64,000 bases of DNA from Fibrobacter sp. UWH4 (GCF_900142475.1 NZ_FRAY01000001.1:124001-188000), one strand, 5' to 3'. Shown: positions 1 through 8,571, numbered from the stretch's first letter. The notes: generated by a model not told the origin, from the letters alone. Numbers and translations: made by a program.

Positions 1-3000
1 CCGGTCATGGCCGATGCCACCTACATCGAACCGCTGAACGTCGCCCGCCTCACCCAGATTATCGAAAAGGAACGCCCGCAGGCTCTCCTCCCGAACTTGG
101 GCGGTCAGACCGGCCTGAACCTTGCCTCAGCACTCAGCAAGGCCGGCGTGCTGGACAAGTATGGCGTGAAGGTCATCGGTGTGAACCTCGACGCTATCGA
201 ACGCGGCGAAGACCGTGAAATCTTCAAGGAAACCATGCAGAAGCTCGGCATCGACACCCCGCGCTCCGGCATTTGCCACTCTGTGGAAGAAGCCGAAAAG
301 ATCGTTGCTGAAATCGGCTACCCGGTCGTGGTTCGCCCGGCTTACACCATGGGCGGTGCAGGTGGCGGTTTCTGCTACAACGTGGAAGAACTCCGCACCA
401 TTTGCTCCAACGGTCTTGAACTCTCCATGACGCACCAGTGCCTCATCGAAGAATCCATCCTCGGTTGGGAAGAGCTGGAAGTCGAAGTCGTGCGCGACTC
501 CAAGAACCAGATGATCGCCATCTGCTTCATCGAAAACATCGACCCGGTGGGCGTGCATACCGGCGACTCCTTCTGCGCGGCCCCGTTCCTCACCATCGAC
601 AAGAAGCTCGAAGAAGAACTGAAGGAAAAGGCCTTCAAGATTGTGGAATCCATCGGCGTGATTGGCGGTACCAACGTGCAGTTCGCTCACGACCCGAAGA
701 CCGGTCGCGTGGTGATTATCGAAATCAACCCGCGTACCAGCCGCTCTTCTGCACTTGCTTCCAAGGCTACCGGCTTCCCGATCGCCCTCATTTCTGCAAA
801 GCTCGCTGCAGGCCTCACCCTCGATCAGATTCCGTACTGGCGCGATGGAAGTCTCGAAAAGTACACCCCGAGCGGTGACTACGTGGTGCTCAAGTTCGCT
901 CGCTGGGCATTCGAAAAGTTCCGCGGCGTCGATGACTGCCTCGGCACCCAGATGAAGGCCGTGGGCGAAGTCATGGCTATCGGTAAGACCTACAAGGAAA
1001 CCCTCCAGAAGGCTATCCGCGGTCTCGAAAATGGTCGCTCCGGCCTCGGCTTTGCGAAGGACTTCAACAAGAAGAGCAAGGAAGAACTCCTCGAAATGCT
1101 CAAGACCCCGAGCTCCGAACGTCACTTCCAGATGTACGAAGCCATCCGCAAGGGTGCAACCGACGAAGAAATCTTCGCCGCCACCTACGAAAAGGCTTAC
1201 TTCGTGCAGCAGATGCGCGAACTCGTGGAACTCGAAGAAGAAATGCTCAAGACTCCGGGCCGCCTGCCTTCCGATGAACTCCTCATCAAGGCCAAGAAGG
1301 ACGGCTTCAGCGACAAGTACATCGCCAAGATTCTCGGCATCCGCGAGAAGGACGTGCGCAAGAAGCGTACCGAACTCGGCGTGGTCGAAGGCTGGTGCGC
1401 AGTGCCGGTGAGCGGTGTGGAAAACCAGTTCTACTACTACAGCACCTACAACTGCAAGGACGAATCTACCGCTTCCACCAACCCGAAGAAGATCATGATT
1501 CTCGGCGGTGGCCCGAACAGAATCGGCCAGGGCATCGAATTCGACTACTGCTGCTGCCACGCTGCCATGGCCCTCCGCGAAATGGGTTACGAAACCATCA
1601 TGGTGAACTGCAACCCCGAAACGGTTTCTACCGACTACGATACTTCCGACAAGCTGTACTTTGAACCGGTTTCTTTGGAAGACGTTCTGCAGATCTATCA
1701 TAAGGAAAAGCCGGCTGGCGTGATCGTGCAGTTCGGTGGTCAGACTCCGCTGAACATTGCCCGCGCTTTGAGCGACGAAGGCGTCAAGATTCTCGGAACG
1801 AGCATCGACTCCATCGATATTGCTGAAGACCGCGACCTGTTCCGCAAGATGATGGACCAGCTCGGCATCCCGATGCCGGAAAGCGGCATGGCCACGAACA
1901 TCGACGAAGCCCTCGCTTGCGTCAAGCAGATCGGCGGCTACCCGGTGATGATCCGCCCGAGCTTTGTGCTTGGCGGCCGCGGCATGGAAGTCATCTACGA
2001 TGAAAACATGCTCCGCGAATACGTGGCGAAGGCTGTTGGCGTGACCCCGGACCGTCCGCTCCTCATCGACCGCTTCCTCCACAACGCTCTCGAATGCGAA
2101 GCCGACGCCCTCTCTGACGGCGAACACGTTTACATCCCGTCCGTGATGGAACACGTGGAACTTGCCGGTGTCCACTCCGGTGACTCCGCTTGCATTATCC
2201 CGCCGGTGACCATCACCAAGGAAAACTTGGCCACCATCAAGGATTACACCAGGAAGATTGCTGAAGCCCTCCACGTTTGCGGCCTCATGAACATGCAGTA
2301 CGCTATCGAAGACGGCAAGGTGTTCGTCCTCGAAGCGAACCCGCGCGCAAGCCGCACGGTGCCGCTGGTCTCCAAGGTTTGCAACACGCAGATGGCCCGC
2401 CTCGCGACTCGCCTGATGCTCGGCGCCAAGCTCGAAGACCTCAAGCTCAAGGACAAGAAGTTCAACCACCACGGCGCCAAGGAAGCCGTGTTCCCCTTCG
2501 ACAAGTTTCCGAAGGTGGACCCGGTTCTCGGCCCCGAAATGCGCTCCACCGGCGAAGTGCTCGGCCTCTCCGACGACTACGCTCTCGCTTACTACAAGAG
2601 CCAGGAAGCCGCAGGTTCCTTCCTCCCGAACGAAGGTGCCGTGCTGATTAGCCTCTCCGACAAGGTTAACTTGTCTGAACAGGCCATCGAAATCGGCAAG
2701 GAATTCCAGAAGCTCGGCTTCAAGATTTACGCTACCGAAGGAACCGCCAAGTTCTACGAAGCAGCCGGTGTCAAGTGCGAAGTGGTGAACAAGATCGCCG
2801 AAGGCCGCCCGAATGTCCTCGACATCATCCTGAACAAGCAGGTGAACCTCATCATCAACACGCCGTGGGCAAAGCGCGACGCCATCAAGGACGAAAGCGC
2901 CATCCGCAAGGCCGCCATCAAGTACAAGGTTCCGTACATCACGACCCTCGCCGGTGCCTACAACACCGTGAAGGGCATCGCCGCCGCAAGGAACGGACAT

Positions 3001-3051
3001 GGTGCTGTGAAGTCTCTCCAGGAGTACCACGCGAGCATCGAAGAGGTCTAA
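1..3051 (+). CDS. carB: Carbamoyl-phosphate synthase large subunit (5' end outside window)
   Basis: Makes carbamoyl phosphate from bicarbonate, ammonia (passed from the small subunit CarA) and 2 ATP, for arginine and pyrimidine synthesis in the cytoplasm. The frame is open from base 1, so the gene starts upstream; about 1016 codons of the usual ~1070 are here. Two homologous ATP-grasp halves are visible (ATP-site segments such as RPAYTMGGAGGG near residue 115 and RPSFVLGGRGM near 650). They are separated by the helical oligomerisation region, and a C-terminal MGS-like allosteric domain follows (about 880 to the end, with the segment YATEGTAKFYEAAGV). A strong intrinsic terminator lies 110 nt downstream. 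argF, which consumes the product, lies 4.5 kb away but not in the same operon. Family assignment is certain. Confidence 0.98.
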   Translation, partial: PVMADATYIEPLNVARLTQIIEKERPQALLPNLGGQTGLNLASALSKAGVLDKYGVKVIGVNLDAIERGEDREIFKETMQKLGIDTPRSGICHSVEEAEKIVAEIGYPVVVRPAYTMGGAGGGFCYNVEELRTICSNGLELSMTHQCLIEESILGWEELEVEVVRDSKNQMIAICFIENIDPVGVHTGDSFCAAPFLTIDKKLEEELKEKAFKIVESIGVIGGTNVQFAHDPKTGRVVIIEINPRTSRSSALASKATGFPIALISAKLAAGLTLDQIPYWRDGSLEKYTPSGDYVVLKFARWAFEKFRGVDDCLGTQMKAVGEVMAIGKTYKETLQKAIRGLENGRSGLGFAKDFNKKSKEELLEMLKTPSSERHFQMYEAIRKGATDEEIFAATYEKAYFVQQMRELVELEEEMLKTPGRLPSDELLIKAKKDGFSDKYIAKILGIREKDVRKKRTELGVVEGWCAVPVSGVENQFYYYSTYNCKDESTASTNPKKIMILGGGPNRIGQGIEFDYCCCHAAMALREMGYETIMVNCNPETVSTDYDTSDKLYFEPVSLEDVLQIYHKEKPAGVIVQFGGQTPLNIARALSDEGVKILGTSIDSIDIAEDRDLFRKMMDQLGIPMPESGMATNIDEALACVKQIGGYPVMIRPSFVLGGRGMEVIYDENMLREYVAKAVGVTPDRPLLIDRFLHNALECEADALSDGEHVYIPSVMEHVELAGVHSGDSACIIPPVTITKENLATIKDYTRKIAEALHVCGLMNMQYAIEDGKVFVLEANPRASRTVPLVSKVCNTQMARLATRLMLGAKLEDLKLKDKKFNHHGAKEAVFPFDKFPKVDPVLGPEMRSTGEVLGLSDDYALAYYKSQEAAGSFLPNEGAVLISLSDKVNLSEQAIEIGKEFQKLGFKIYATEGTAKFYEAAGVKCEVVNKIAEGRPNVLDIILNKQVNLIINTPWAKRDAIKDESAIRKAAIKYKVPYITTLAGAYNTVKGIAAARNGHGAVKSLQEYHASIEEV

Positions 3052-3054
3052 GGT

Positions 3055-3155
3055 CCCTGAGCCTGCCGAAGGGCCGCTCTAGCGTGTCATCCTGAGCGAA
3101 GCCCTGTCATTCTGGAGCGAAGCGATAGAATCTAGGGCGAAGCCGAGGGATCAAA
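3055..3155. repeat. Intergenic repeat-like sequence
   Basis: Just after carB are imperfectly repeated phrases: GTCATCCTGAGCGAAGC near 3089 and GTCATTCTGGAGCGAAGC near 3107. A semi-palindromic phrase, CCCTGAGCCTGCCGAAGGG, is near 3056, and a relative, TGAGCCTGTCGAACC, recurs near 3259. Phrases of this type are common dispersed intergenic repeats in many bacterial genomes. No ORF or start signal is associated. The call rests on the local repetition only. Confidence 0.5.
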
Positions 3156-3162
3156 AAAATTC

Positions 3163-3192
3163 AAAGGACTGCAGCGATGCAGTCCTTTTTCT
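3163..3192 (+). terminator. Intrinsic terminator of carB
   Basis: Perfect 11-bp stem AAAGGACTGCA / TGCAGTCCTTT with a GCGA loop, running directly into a T-rich tract. It is placed to end carB transcription. Confidence 0.85.
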
Positions 3193-3497
3193 GTATGGGA
3201 GGGGGAGGAATCCCCCTCGCTTCTGTTTCGCCAGGCTAAAGGCTGTATAAAGGTTGGTGAGCCTGTCGAACCATCCGCTACCCCTTCTAACGGGTGCTCA
3301 AAACCCTGTAAGCGAGAGTCGCAGCCATGCTTGTATGGCTATGACCGAGCGTCATGGGTTTCTGCAAACGCCGCGCCCGTAACGCCCGGCTTACTCCGCC
3401 CACCCGCCCTGAAGTAATCTTGCTTATAGAGACTATAAAAAAGACATATTATTTTGGCTATATTGTATTCTGACAAAATCAAAACTAAATTTTGAAT
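3193..3497. other. Gene-free spacer with nested inverted repeats at 3301-3361
   Basis: About 300 nt without a supportable ORF. Its only structure is a nested set of inverted repeats. AAACCC (3301-3306) pairs with GGGTTT (3356-3361), a GTC/GAC pair lies inside, and the core hairpin is AGCCAT (3323-3328) with ATGGCT (3335-3340). The last ~75 nt before the AlbA_2 gene are AT-rich and presumably hold its promoter, but no clear -35/-10 pair was found. Confidence 0.4.
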
Positions 3498-4952
3498 ATG
3501 GAAGTTGCTGAATTAAAAAAATTAGTGGATGCTTTGGCGGCAAGCTCTAATGAAACGGAATGGTTTGAGTTCAAGGCGAATTTCCATTCTCGTAAAGAAA
3601 TAGGAGAACGTATTTCTGCGTTATCCAATAGTGCCTGTATTCTAAAGAAACCCTACGCTTATTTGGTCTTTGGTGTTGATGATAAAACTCACGCTATTGT
3701 TGGAACGGACTTTTGTGCGCGTTCTGCGAAAAAGGGAAATGAAGAGCTGGAAATGTGGCTGTTGAGCCGCTTGAAGCCTGCCGTAGATTTTCAGACTATT
3801 GAATTTGATTACGATGAAAATAGGCATATTTCGTTGTATAAGATTCCTGCTGCTTCTAACGAACCTGTAGCGTTTTTGAATGAGGCTTATATAAGAGTCG
3901 GCTCCTTGACGAAGAAACTAGTAGGCTTTCCGGAGAAGGCTTCCAAAATCTGGAGAAACAAGGCTAAGAATCCGCTTGATGCGGTTGTTGTGAAAGATGG
4001 GTTGTCTTGTGGTGATGTTGTATCGTTGCTTAGTGTGGAGTCTTATTTCGATTTGATGAAATTACCCCTTCCTCAATCGTCTTCTGGAATGGTTGATCGC
4101 TTTTGTCAAGAACGGCTTGTTGTTTCGAATGAAAGTGGATTTGGAATAACAGAGTTGGGGGCGATTTTATTTGCGAAGAATCTAAGTGATTTTGAAGGAC
4201 TAAATCGCAAGGCTATACGTGTTATTGTCTATAAGGGTAAAAATAAGGTTGAGACTGTTCGTGAACGCTGTGGTAAAAAAGGATATGCTGTCGAATTTTC
4301 CGAAATAATGGAGTGGATAAATGGTCAGCTCCCAGCAAATGAAGAAATTGGAAAAGCTTTGCGTCGTGATGTCAGGATGTACCCCGAAATAGCTATTCGT
4401 GAATTTGTTGTTAACTCGATAATCCATCAAGATTTTATGGAACCGGGGTTCCCTATGGTGGAAATATATTCTGACCGAATTGAGATTTCAAATCCTGGAG
4501 CGCCGATAATTGATACAAATCGTTTTATAGATGAGTATGTGTCAAGAAATGATTCTCTTGCAGATATTATGCGTCGTATGGGATTTTGTGAAGAAAAGGG
4601 TAGTGGTTGGGATAAGGCGGTTTTTTACAACGAGCTCTATCAACTTCCTCCATTTAATATTTTGTTGCAGGAAAATCGTACTGTGGTTTCTATGTATGCC
4701 TATAAGGCCTTGAACCATTTGGAAAAGGAAGAACGGGTTCGGGCTTGTTACCAGCATGCTTGCCTAAAATACGTGTCTAACGAAAAGATGACCAATCAGT
4801 CTTTGCGAAATCGTTTTGGCATTGAGGAACAGAATTCGGCTGTAGCTTCTCGAATAATCCGAGAAACTTTGAATGAAAAGCTGATTAGGGAAGATGATCC
4901 CGAAAAGCAATCCCGCAAATTCAAGAAATACGTCCCAATATGGGCTTCGTGA
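3498..4952 (+). CDS. AlbA_2 (Schlafen-type) / RecG-like ATPase domain putative regulator
   Basis: Cytoplasmic protein of 484 residues. The N-terminus (about 15-140) matches the AlbA_2/divergent AAA_4 domain, with the signature ETEWFEFKANF and the later YIRVGS. The C-terminal half carries the GHKL-like HATPase_c_4 region (REFVVNSIIHQDF, IEISNPG, EEKGSGWDKA). Proteins with this layout are usually called ATP-binding putative transcriptional regulators; their DNA or RNA target is generally unknown. ATG at 3498 was preferred to an in-frame TTG at 3492, although neither has a clear Shine-Dalgarno sequence. The gene is visibly more AT-rich than the carB and bioB neighbours (AAA/GAA/TTT codons), which may mean it was acquired. 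It stands alone, convergent with bioB. Confidence 0.8.
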   Translation: MEVAELKKLVDALAASSNETEWFEFKANFHSRKEIGERISALSNSACILKKPYAYLVFGVDDKTHAIVGTDFCARSAKKGNEELEMWLLSRLKPAVDFQTIEFDYDENRHISLYKIPAASNEPVAFLNEAYIRVGSLTKKLVGFPEKASKIWRNKAKNPLDAVVVKDGLSCGDVVSLLSVESYFDLMKLPLPQSSSGMVDRFCQERLVVSNESGFGITELGAILFAKNLSDFEGLNRKAIRVIVYKGKNKVETVRERCGKKGYAVEFSEIMEWINGQLPANEEIGKALRRDVRMYPEIAIREFVVNSIIHQDFMEPGFPMVEIYSDRIEISNPGAPIIDTNRFIDEYVSRNDSLADIMRRMGFCEEKGSGWDKAVFYNELYQLPPFNILLQENRTVVSMYAYKALNHLEKEERVRACYQHACLKYVSNEKMTNQSLRNRFGIEEQNSAVASRIIRETLNEKLIREDDPEKQSRKFKKYVPIWAS

Positions 4953-5148
4953 TTTTTATTTGATGGTTATTTGATAGAAACTGGTTTGGGGATGTTGGTT
5001 GCTCCAAGTTGGAATGCCCCTTTGGCTTTACAAAATGCTCTAAATTCGCCGTTTTCGTCACAAAAATACCCTTGGACTGGTACGCTGTTGTACGAGTGCG
5101 AAATGGTATTGTCATATTCATAGGGTAGTCTGGAAAAAAGACTGAATC

Positions 5149-5187
5149 AAAAAAATTTCCCGGATCGTTCGAATAAACGTCCGGGAA
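5149..5187 (-). terminator. Leftward intrinsic terminator (bioB side)
   Basis: On the minus strand, a 12-bp stem built of TTCCCGGA and CGTT arms closes with a short loop. It is followed by seven or eight U residues. It lies 200 nt past the bioB stop codon. Confidence 0.75.
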
Positions 5188-5204
5188 CAAGGAGCATAAA
5201 AAAA

Positions 5205-5295
5205 AGCCGCTCTGGTGGGTCTGTCTCGTCTAGAGACTTGCGGCTCGCGGTTGCTGACTGGAGCGGCTGCGATGCCGGCGCTTCTTATCCACCAG
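5205..5295. ncRNA. Candidate pseudoknotted RNA element
   Basis: Two inverted repeats interleave rather than nest. AGCCGCTC (5205-5212) is complementary to GAGCGGCT (5261-5268), and CTGGTGG (5212-5218) is complementary to CCACCAG (5289-5295). This gives an a-b-a'-b' order in either strand, as in an H-type pseudoknot or two mutually exclusive folds. A GTCTC/GAGAC hairpin sits in between. Read on the minus strand the element ends directly in eight U residues. It matches no RNA family I recognise, and the coding strand is undecided. Confidence 0.35.
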
Positions 5296-5314
5296 AAGGG
5301 CTCAATCATTAATA

Positions 5315-5349
5315 TACCACTTTATTTCTAAAGTGGTACAAATTTTTTT
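5315..5349 (+). terminator. Rightward intrinsic terminator
   Basis: Perfect 10-bp stem TACCACTTTA / TAAAGTGGTA with a 4-nt loop, followed by ACAA and seven T. It is oriented to stop plus-strand transcription coming from the AlbA_2 gene or from an RNA in the gap. Confidence 0.7.
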
Positions 5350-5386
5350 ATAAATCATATTCCAACTTGGAATAGGGCGCGCGATT

Positions 5387-6364
5387 TTAAGCGTTGCCGA
5401 TAAATCCGTGCGGCTTGAATCCGAGGCCCTTCACGAGTTCGAAGTCCTTGCAGCTGTTGACGCCGGCGGTGGTGAGCATGTCGTCGGTGATGGCTGCGTT
5501 TGCGCCGCTCTTGAAGGCGCGTTTGCCGTCGTCGCCCAAGACGCCGCGGCCGCCCGCGAGGCGGATGAATGCCTTCGGGTTGATGAATCTGTAAATTGCC
5601 ACGATGCGGCAGAATTCGTCGTTCGTGAGCTTCGGGAGGTTCTCGTAAGGCGTGCCCGGGATGGCGTTCAATACATTCACCGGTGTGGACTTGACGCCGA
5701 GTTTGCGGAGATCGAGGCACATGTCGATGCGGTCTTCCATGGTTTCGCCGAGGCCCATGATGCCGCCGCTGCAGATTTCAAGACCAGCGGCAAGGGCGTT
5801 TTGGAGTGCGCCGATTTTGTCGTCGTAGGTGTGCGTGGTGCACACGTCGGGGAAATGCCTGCGGTAAGTTTCCAGGTTGTTGTGGAAGCGGGTGAGGCCC
5901 GCCTCCTTGAGCTTGTCGAACTGCTCGCGGTTCAAGAGTCCTGCCGAAAGGCATACGGAAAGTTTGGTTTCTTTCTTGAGGCGTCGAATGGCTTCGCTAA
6001 TTTGTTCTACGTCGCGGTTCGAGAGCGTGCGACCCGAGGTGACTATGGAGTAGCGCGGAATACCTGCGGCTTCTTTCTTCTTCGCATCGGCCACGATTTC
6101 GTCGGCGCTGAGCAGCTTGTATTCGGGGGCGCCGGTGTGGTAGTAGCTGCTTTGGGCGCAGTACTTGCAGTTTTCGGAGCAACGCCCGCTGCGAGCGTTC
6201 ACGATAGAGCAAAAGTCAAAGTCGTTGCCGTGGAATTTTTCGCGAATCTCGTTCGCGGCTTTCGTGAGTTCGTCGAGGTCGGCGTCGAGCAGTTTCACTG
6301 CCTCTTCGCGGTTGATTTCGTAACCGCCTAAAACCTTTTCCTTAAGTTCCTGGATAAAAGACAT
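5387..6364 (-). CDS. bioB: Biotin synthase
   Basis: Radical-SAM enzyme that inserts sulfur into dethiobiotin, the last step of biotin synthesis. At 325 residues it has normal family length. The radical-SAM 4Fe-4S ligands are C62, C66 and C69 (CSENCKYC). The typical BioB segments for the second cluster and substrate follow (SIVNARSGRC, YCAQSSYYHTG, GGIMGLGET, NAIPGTP, AGGRG). The start is fixed by a strong SD (AAGGAG) 7-8 nt upstream of the ATG. It is monocistronic here; no other bio genes are adjacent and I see no BirA-type operator. It is divergent from the lipoprotein at 6454, with an AT-rich promoter spacer between. Confidence 0.97.
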   Translation of the reverse strand: MSFIQELKEKVLGGYEINREEAVKLLDADLDELTKAANEIREKFHGNDFDFCSIVNARSGRCSENCKYCAQSSYYHTGAPEYKLLSADEIVADAKKKEAAGIPRYSIVTSGRTLSNRDVEQISEAIRRLKKETKLSVCLSAGLLNREQFDKLKEAGLTRFHNNLETYRRHFPDVCTTHTYDDKIGALQNALAAGLEICSGGIMGLGETMEDRIDMCLDLRKLGVKSTPVNVLNAIPGTPYENLPKLTNDEFCRIVAIYRFINPKAFIRLAGGRGVLGDDGKRAFKSGANAAITDDMLTTAGVNSCKDFELVKGLGFKPHGFIGNA

Positions 6365-6453
6365 ATCTTACTCCTTGAACATTTTTCGCGTGCAAATATA
6401 GAAAAGATATATTATATTAAGAAGGTGAATTTTTAATCCGAAAAGGGGGTTAT

Positions 6454-7443
6454 ATGCTCAAAAAACTATTCCTGTCCACCGCTATAGTGGCCTTGGTTTT
6501 TACCGCTTGCGATTCTGACAGTTCTACATCGCCAAAAAACGATGAACAACCTAAGGACAATGTCTCGGAACAGTCCGGATCAATAAATGGTGATGGTGCT
6601 GATAATACTGTTGTGCAAACAAATCCTGTTTCTGCGAATACATCTACCGAAGTTCCTTGTTCAGTAGAAAAACTTTCCGCTAATTCCTTTGTCATAAAAA
6701 TGAAAGAGGATGGTGCGAAGACAACGATTACGACTACAATAGCTGGTGGACAAGCAGAAAATGATTACGTGACCGAATACGACGAATCTGTGCCGGAAGC
6801 AATGATCCAGTCGCTGTGTGAATCGAACAAGCAAGAGGCTTTAACGAAGAATGCGACTGTAACATGTGATGGCCGGACCATGAAGATTCATGAAATCGCT
6901 GGTGCCGAAATAGGCTTTGATGGAGCTTTGGAATCTGCTAAAGAAGTCTGTAAAACGATGAATGCGTACCTGTCGGAAAATAGTGATGTAAATCTTCCGG
7001 AGGAACCTGGTTCAAACGAAACGCCTGTGATTGATGACCCGAACCCGAATGCTTTTTCAACTTCTGGCAAAGCCACTTGCAAGATTACCCAAAAAACGGG
7101 AACCGCTTTTGAGATGGTTGCAGTTCAGCCGGATTCGGGGTCGATTACAACTTTGTATGAGTATAAAATGGATTCTCTTGTGACTCTCATCCAGTTTGAT
7201 TTCTTGCCGGCCATGCCTCTGGATTCTATTAATGCGTTCTGTGCAGAAGCTAAGGTCGATGCAGGTGAAATGGAGGAAGATGGTGCGGTTGTGAATGTGA
7301 CTTGTGGTGACAATACGATTACAGAACGTATAGCCGTGCCGAGCTCGTTTAACCCGCTCCCTTTCATTGCTCCGGAGATGACTGAATACTGCGAAGAAAT
7401 TCAGCGGACGGGAATAATCCCTGATGATGAAGACGATATCTAA
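6454..7443 (+). CDS. Lipoprotein with two tandem copies of an unknown domain
   Basis: A 329-residue lipoprotein of unknown function. The lipobox FTAC gives a mature N-terminal Cys near residue 19, followed by an Asp/Ser-rich spacer. The rest is two copies of a ~120-residue domain (about 70-175 and 205-310). Both start with C-x-(V/I), contain a stretch like TT.IAGG or ITTLYEY, continue with an acidic helix ending in C (SLCESN / AFCAEA), then VTCDG or VTCGD with I.E, and finish with a Cys-containing helix. The four cysteines per copy are at equivalent places, so two disulfides per domain are likely in the periplasm or at the surface. The SD is AAGGGGG. It ends at a bidirectional terminator shared with argF. 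I do not recognise the domain. Confidence 0.85.
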   Translation: MLKKLFLSTAIVALVFTACDSDSSTSPKNDEQPKDNVSEQSGSINGDGADNTVVQTNPVSANTSTEVPCSVEKLSANSFVIKMKEDGAKTTITTTIAGGQAENDYVTEYDESVPEAMIQSLCESNKQEALTKNATVTCDGRTMKIHEIAGAEIGFDGALESAKEVCKTMNAYLSENSDVNLPEEPGSNETPVIDDPNPNAFSTSGKATCKITQKTGTAFEMVAVQPDSGSITTLYEYKMDSLVTLIQFDFLPAMPLDSINAFCAEAKVDAGEMEEDGAVVNVTCGDNTITERIAVPSSFNPLPFIAPEMTEYCEEIQRTGIIPDDEDDI

Positions 7444-7467
7444 AAAATTTTAACAGACAACTAAAAA

Positions 7468-7497
7468 AGCTCGGCACCGCCGAGCTTAAATTTTTTT
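7468..7497. terminator. Bidirectional terminator between lipoprotein gene and argF
   Basis: Stem AGCTCGGC / GCCGAGCT with an ACC loop. There is a T tract on the right (7491-7497) and an A tract on the left (7463-7468), so it can stop both convergent transcripts. Confidence 0.85.
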
Positions 7498-7510
7498 CTG
7501 AGAAATCCGC

Positions 7511-8470
7511 TTATTTAGCGAACGGAGGCATCACTTGCCATAATACGGCTTTGTGAGCGTGCAGACGGTTTTCGGCTTCTTCAAAACTCATGTTCACGTC
7601 GAGGTTGTCCATCACGGAGTCCGTGATTTCTTCGCCGCGGTGTGCGGGGAGGCAGTGAGAAACCTTGCAGTGAGCCGGAGCGAGCTTCAGGAGTTCGTCG
7701 TTAATCTGGAACGGCAAGAAGTGGCTCTGCTTGGAGGCCTTTTCGCCTTCCTGACCCATAGAGACCCACACGTCGCTATAGAGAATGTCGGCGTCTTTGA
7801 CGGCTTCCTTCGGGTCGTGGAATACGCGGTACTGGCAGCCGTGCTTCTTGAGGCCGGCCTCCGCTTCTTCGACCACCTTGGCGGGCTGTTCGAAGCCCTT
7901 CGGGCAGGCGAGCGTGAAGTTCATGCCCACCTTGGAGGCGAGGGCGAGGAACGAGTTTGCCACATTGTTGCCGTCACCGATGAAGGCGACCGTCTTCGGC
8001 TTACCGTCGGCGTTCTTGAAGCCGCCGAGGTTTTCCTTGATCATCTGGGCGAAGGCGATTGCCTGGCACGGGTGGTAGTCGTCGGTGAGGGCGTTCACGA
8101 CCGGCACGCTACCGTATTCGGCGAGCTGTTCCACCAGGTCCTGCTTGAAGCAGCGGACCACGATGGCGTTCACCCAGCGGCTGAGGCAGCGGGCGACGTC
8201 CTTGACGCTTTCGCGCTTGCCAAGGCCAATGGAATCCGGGGCGAGCAGCACGGCATGGCCGCCGAGCTGGTTCATGCCCACCTGGAAGGTGGTAATTGTG
8301 CGCAACGACGGTTTCTCGAAGAACATGGCGATGTTCTGGCCGTGCAGACGGTCGGACACCTTGCCGGCGTGAACCTCGGCCTTGAGGCGGGAGGCGATAT
8401 CTACGGTTTCGAGGATTTTTTCTTCGCTCCAGTCCATGAGGCGGAGGAAGTGCTTGTTGCGATCAATCAT
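7511..8470 (-). CDS. argF: Ornithine carbamoyltransferase
   Basis: Transfers the carbamoyl group of carbamoyl phosphate to ornithine, giving citrulline in arginine synthesis. 319 residues, normal length. The carbamoyl-phosphate loop reads FEKPSLRT (S55-L56-R57-T58), so the usual STRT has Leu for the second residue, a variant seen in other bacterial members. HPCQ (133-136) and HCLPAHRGEEI near the C-terminus are canonical. The HCLPA segment, with its reactive Cys, argues for ornithine rather than aspartate as acceptor. It lies downstream of the AURKAIP1-type gene on the same strand but behind a terminator, so it probably has its own promoter. A succinyl- or acetyl-ornithine specificity cannot be fully excluded from sequence alone. 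Confidence 0.94.
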   Translation of the reverse strand: MIDRNKHFLRLMDWSEEKILETVDIASRLKAEVHAGKVSDRLHGQNIAMFFEKPSLRTITTFQVGMNQLGGHAVLLAPDSIGLGKRESVKDVARCLSRWVNAIVVRCFKQDLVEQLAEYGSVPVVNALTDDYHPCQAIAFAQMIKENLGGFKNADGKPKTVAFIGDGNNVANSFLALASKVGMNFTLACPKGFEQPAKVVEEAEAGLKKHGCQYRVFHDPKEAVKDADILYSDVWVSMGQEGEKASKQSHFLPFQINDELLKLAPAHCKVSHCLPAHRGEEITDSVMDNLDVNMSFEEAENRLHAHKAVLWQVMPPFAK

Positions 8471-8510
8471 CTTCTATCCTTTGGGCAAGCCCTATAAAAA
8501 CAAAAAAAGT

Positions 8511-8535
8511 AAAAAACGGAGCTTTTACACTCCGT
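8511..8535 (-). terminator. Terminator after the AURKAIP1-type gene
   Basis: On the minus strand, stem ACGGAG / CTCCGT with an 8-nt loop followed by a run of six T residues. It separates the small basic gene from argF. Confidence 0.7.
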
Positions 8536-8571
8536 CTTTAACAGGAAATCACAATAGAATGCTAACGGATA

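Larger units (their letters stand above)
4953..5386. other. Convergent 3'-UTR region with overlapping structured elements
   Basis: A 434-nt gap between two convergent genes, with no convincing ORF. The first ~150 nt are featureless. From 5149 to 5349 there is dense secondary structure: a leftward terminator (5149-5187), an interleaved pair of inverted repeats (5205-5295) and a rightward terminator (5315-5349). If both terminators are used, the two transcripts overlap tail-to-tail by about 200 nt. Confidence 0.55.

Noticed and set aside
127-3030. 967-codon antisense ORF opposite carB
   Set aside because: It mirrors the carB codons through GC-rich third positions; its protein is low-complexity (Val/Ala/His/Phe-rich) with no motif.
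5205-5295. HDV-like ribozyme or SRP RNA
   Set aside because: The interleaved helices recall a pseudoknot, but the catalytic-core joining sequences of HDV ribozymes and the conserved SRP loop are absent.
6365-6453. Biotin-responsive operator or riboswitch upstream of bioB
   Set aside because: No BirA-type dyad or known riboswitch fold; only an AT-rich divergent promoter region.
5408-8497. Long ORFs antisense to bioB (5408-6331) and argF (7553-8497)
   Set aside because: Shadow frames of certain genes; compositions rich in Val/Ala/Glu/Phe without domains or start signals.
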